In this document: piece by piece, positions 6,079 through 8,066 of the stretch
Position numbering within the stretch: the stretch's first letter is position 1
Layout of the letters: each line of letters starts with the position of its first letter
NCBI GenBank assembly: GCA_900314365.1
Contig: OMVH01000080.1
Location: forward strand, 1 to 8,066
DNA: 8,066 nt
Origin: an uncultured Prevotella sp.
GTDB taxonomy: Bacteria > Bacteroidota > Bacteroidia > Bacteroidales > Bacteroidaceae
Reading direction: 5' to 3'
Notes under the pieces: model-generated
Seen by the model: only the letters and a program-made list of their open reading frames with translations
Databases searched by the model: none
What the model was told of the DNA's origin: nothing
Made by a program: the position numbers and the translations under genes

Positions 6079-6682
6079 GCAGTATCCTTCGAAACTGCTT
6101 GACAAGGCTGTGTCGGAGCTCTCGCGACTGCCTGGGATTGGCAAGAAGACTGCATTCAGGCTAGCGCTCTTCCTTCTCAGGCAAAACGAGAGTGATGTCG
6201 ACGCTTTTACCGATGCCATCTCACGGATGCGCAAGGAAGTGAAATACTGCAAGGTTTGTCATAACATCAGCGATACTGATGTCTGTCCTATCTGTGCGGA
6301 CTCTAACCGCGACGCATCAACAATATGTGTGGTAGAGAACGTGCAGGATGTCATGGCAGTTGAGAATACACAGCAGTATCATGGACTCTACCACGTTCTG
6401 GGTGGTATTATATCGCCTATGGACGGTGTCGGTCCGGACTCCTTAGAAATAGACTCCCTTGTTGAGAGAGTGGCTAAAGGGGATGTACGGGAAGTAATTC
6501 TTGCGTTGAGTTCTACGATGGAGGGTGATACAACAGCCTTCTATATCTCTCGCAAGTTGGCTCCCTATGACGTAACGCTGAGTGCTATTGCACGTGGCAT
6601 CTCTGTAGGTAATGAGCTCGAATATACAGATGAAGTGACTTTAGGACGCTCTATTCTTAATCGTACGCCCTTTGGGAAATGA
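6071..6682 (+). CDS. recR: Recombination mediator protein RecR
   Basis: RecR works with RecO and RecF to load RecA on gapped, SSB-coated DNA. The 203-residue length is normal and all family parts are present. A helix-hairpin-helix with LSRLPGIGKKTAFRLALFLL spans 17-36. A four-cysteine zinc finger uses C60, C63, C72 and C75. A Toprim domain (about 84-180) begins ICVVENVQDVMAVE (85-98) and includes HVLGGIISPMDGVGPD (108-123). The C-terminal signature ISVGNELEYTDEVTLGRSIL runs 177-196. The start at 6071 lies inside the end of the upstream barrel gene, in another frame, and the homologous N-terminus (YPSKLLDKAVSELSRLPG) follows directly. The stop lies 10 nt before the next start. Being downstream of an outer-membrane protein probably reflects operon packing rather than shared function. 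Confidence 0.97.
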   Translation: MIEQYPSKLLDKAVSELSRLPGIGKKTAFRLALFLLRQNESDVDAFTDAISRMRKEVKYCKVCHNISDTDVCPICADSNRDASTICVVENVQDVMAVENTQQYHGLYHVLGGIISPMDGVGPDSLEIDSLVERVAKGDVREVILALSSTMEGDTTAFYISRKLAPYDVTLSAIARGISVGNELEYTDEVTLGRSILNRTPFGK

Positions 6683-6692
6683 TGATTTCGCT

Positions 6693-7157
6693 ATGCTGGA
6701 ACAACTTAAAAGGACCAATAAAATATTATCTGCCGAGTTTCTCGTTCCGATAGCCATTTCACTTCTTGTGGTGATTCTCTTTGAGACTAACCTTTTAGAA
6801 AGTGGTGGCTGGGAAGGTTACAAGCCTCAGGAGTTCGTGGTACAGACAGTCATGGAATTACTGACGATATGCTGTATTCCTCTTGCACTCCGGCTCTTCA
6901 AATTTCGAAAGATAAGCAGTCAATTGCTCTCAGGACAACCAGATGTGCCCTCAAAACTATTGATATGGGGTAGCGTGCGCATTTGGATGCTTTGTCTGCC
7001 TATGACAGTCAATGTGCTGCTCTACTATCTCTTTGGACTGAATGTCGCGTTTGGCTACATGGGAATAATCCTTTTCCTGAGCCTCTTCTTTATCAACCCG
7101 TCGCTTGGACGCTGTGTCGCTGAGACAACAGTGGAGTCAGAGCACGGCAACAATTAA
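6693..7157 (+). CDS. Four-helix inner-membrane protein of unknown function
   Basis: This 154-residue protein has four likely transmembrane helices: about 14-31 (AEFLVPIAISLLVVILF), 49-68 (VVQTVMELLTICCIPLALRL), 91-113 (IWGSVRIWMLCLPMTVNVLLYYL) and 116-134 (LNVAFGYMGIILFLSLFFI). A basic loop (KFRKISSQ, 70-77) lies between helices 2 and 3. No catalytic motif or known family was recognised. I chose ATG 6693 (MLEQLKRTNK) rather than an in-frame TTG at 6672, which lies within the recR coding end and would add seven unremarkable residues. From memory, a similar recR / small membrane protein / glycosyltransferase order occurs in Bacteroides genomes. It may support the downstream glycosyltransferase at the membrane, but that is guesswork from context. 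Confidence 0.75.
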   Translation: MLEQLKRTNKILSAEFLVPIAISLLVVILFETNLLESGGWEGYKPQEFVVQTVMELLTICCIPLALRLFKFRKISSQLLSGQPDVPSKLLIWGSVRIWMLCLPMTVNVLLYYLFGLNVAFGYMGIILFLSLFFINPSLGRCVAETTVESEHGNN

Positions 7158-7169
7158 CCTGCTGAAGTA

Positions 7170-8066
7170 TTGAAACTCGATATTGTCATTGTTAACTACA
7201 ATGTAAAGTACTATGCCGCGCAGTGCTTAACGTCAATAAAGCGCGCTTTGAATGGCATTGAGGCTGAAGTGTGGGTTGTTGACAATCATTCTTCTGATGG
7301 CTCTGTAGAATTTCTTCGAAGAATGTTTCCCGATGTACATGTCATAGCCTGCAAACACAACTTAGGATTTGCACGCGCCAATAATATCGCTATACGTCGT
7401 GGACAGGGAGAGTTCGTATTATTGCTTAATCCCGACACTGTTGTAGGGGAGGACCTCATAGAGAAGACGCTCAGCTTTATGAATACTCATCCCGATGCAG
7501 GAGGAATAGGAGTCCGCATGATGAATGTGCATGGAGAAGATGCCCGCGAGTCGCGTCGTGGATTACCCGACCCCCTGACTGCTTTCTACAAGATGAGCGG
7601 TCTTTGTGCACGTTATCCTAAGTTGCATTCCTTTGGACATTACTATATGGGGTGGCTTCCGTGGGATGAGCCTGCAAAGATAGAGGTAATAAGTGGAGCA
7701 TGTTTCCTGCTGAGAAGAGAGGCATTGGAGAAGATTGGTCTCCTTGATGAAGATTTCTTTATGTATGGCGAGGACATCGATCTTTCTTTCCGCCTTCTTA
7801 AGGGTGGGTATGAGAACTGGTACCTGCCCGTTCGCATTCTGCATTATAAGGGCGAAAGTACACAGAAGTCGTCCTTCCGCTATGTGCATGTCTTCTATGA
7901 GGCTATGCTCATCTTCTTCCGAAAGCATTACGGGCACATGTCGTTCCTTCTCACAGCTCCTATTAAGACGGCAATCTTTTTTAAGGCTATGGTGGCTTTC
8001 GCTTCCATGCAAATTGCACGTATGCAGAAGAGCCTGGGCTTTTTCAGCCCATACCATGATGTCGAG
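7170..8066 (+). CDS. Family 2 glycosyltransferase (partial, runs off the window end)
   Basis: An open frame of 299 codons continues to the last base with no stop, so the C-terminus is missing. It encodes a GT-A fold glycosyltransferase of family 2, of the rhamnosyltransferase-like subgroup. DIVIVNYNV (4-12) is the first nucleotide-binding strand. VVDNHSSDGS (36-45) binds the nucleotide sugar. NLGFARANNIAI (64-75) and LLLNPDT (84-90) follow, NPDT standing in for the DXD metal site. ISGACFLLRREALEKIGLLD (174-193) and FFMYGEDIDLSFRL (196-209), with the catalytic ED pair at 201-202, complete the site. The start is TTG 7170: no ATG occurs in frame before residue 52, which would remove the nucleotide site, and an in-frame stop lies just upstream (7155-7157). 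It is 12 nt after the membrane protein gene. It probably adds sugar to a cell-surface polysaccharide; donor and acceptor are unknown. Confidence 0.9.
   Translation, partial: MKLDIVIVNYNVKYYAAQCLTSIKRALNGIEAEVWVVDNHSSDGSVEFLRRMFPDVHVIACKHNLGFARANNIAIRRGQGEFVLLLNPDTVVGEDLIEKTLSFMNTHPDAGGIGVRMMNVHGEDARESRRGLPDPLTAFYKMSGLCARYPKLHSFGHYYMGWLPWDEPAKIEVISGACFLLRREALEKIGLLDEDFFMYGEDIDLSFRLLKGGYENWYLPVRILHYKGESTQKSSFRYVHVFYEAMLIFFRKHYGHMSFLLTAPIKTAIFFKAMVAFASMQIARMQKSLGFFSPYHDVE

Noticed and set aside
6672..6692. TTG start for the four-helix membrane protein
   Set aside because: It lies in the recR coding end. ATG 6693 gives a sensible N-terminus with normal spacing after the recR stop.
7563..8057. 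164-codon minus-strand frame at the window end
   Set aside because: It is antisense to the catalytic region of the glycosyltransferase, whose motifs are clear.
1..8066. CRISPR array, tRNA or rRNA genes, or a new defence cluster
   Set aside because: No regularly spaced repeats with spacers, no cloverleaf and no rRNA motif were seen. Apart from the candidate IscB-type RNA, the genes are ordinary metabolic, envelope and repair functions.

Overview
The window looks like a chromosomal segment of a Bacteroidales bacterium, most likely Prevotellaceae. Three points support this. Promoters fit the Bacteroidota pattern (TTG, about 20 nt, TAnnTTTG) at positions 546-576 (+) and 3927-3957 (-), with a partial match at 3945-3976 (+). 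Shine-Dalgarno signals are weak or absent. The proteins (a short CstA, a GHL10/DUF187 secreted hydrolase, and recR followed by a small membrane protein and a family 2 glycosyltransferase) are of types I associate with this order. No database search was possible, so family names rest on recognised motifs.

Left part (1-657): no convincing protein gene. The minus strand of 1-279 is packed with nested hairpins. Its layout and several short motifs resemble the HEARO RNA, i.e. the omega-RNA of IscB-type IS200/IS605-related elements. If so, this is the 5' end of an IscB element whose nuclease gene would lie beyond position 1, and bases 280-295 (read on the minus strand) would be its guide. Further right there is another strong inverted repeat (356-406) and then a near-consensus promoter (546-576) for the sigma-factor gene.

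Middle part (658-3848): an ECF sigma factor (+) converges with a minus-strand group made of a secreted GHL10-type glycoside hydrolase, a 41-residue conserved-looking small protein, and rpe (ribulose-phosphate 3-epimerase). The small protein begins one base after a 37-nt hairpin and ends 9 nt before rpe, so it probably forms an operon with rpe.

Right part (3849-8066): a compact divergent promoter region serves the hydrolase (-) and cstA (+). After cstA come a small outer-membrane beta-barrel protein, recR (overlapping it by 8 nt), a four-helix inner-membrane protein, and a family 2 glycosyltransferase that starts at TTG and runs off the window end. The tight spacing from 5587 onward suggests one transcript that joins envelope functions to recombinational repair. 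The genes otherwise look like ordinary core genome; the most unusual signals are the candidate omega-RNA and the small-protein gene with its hairpin leader.
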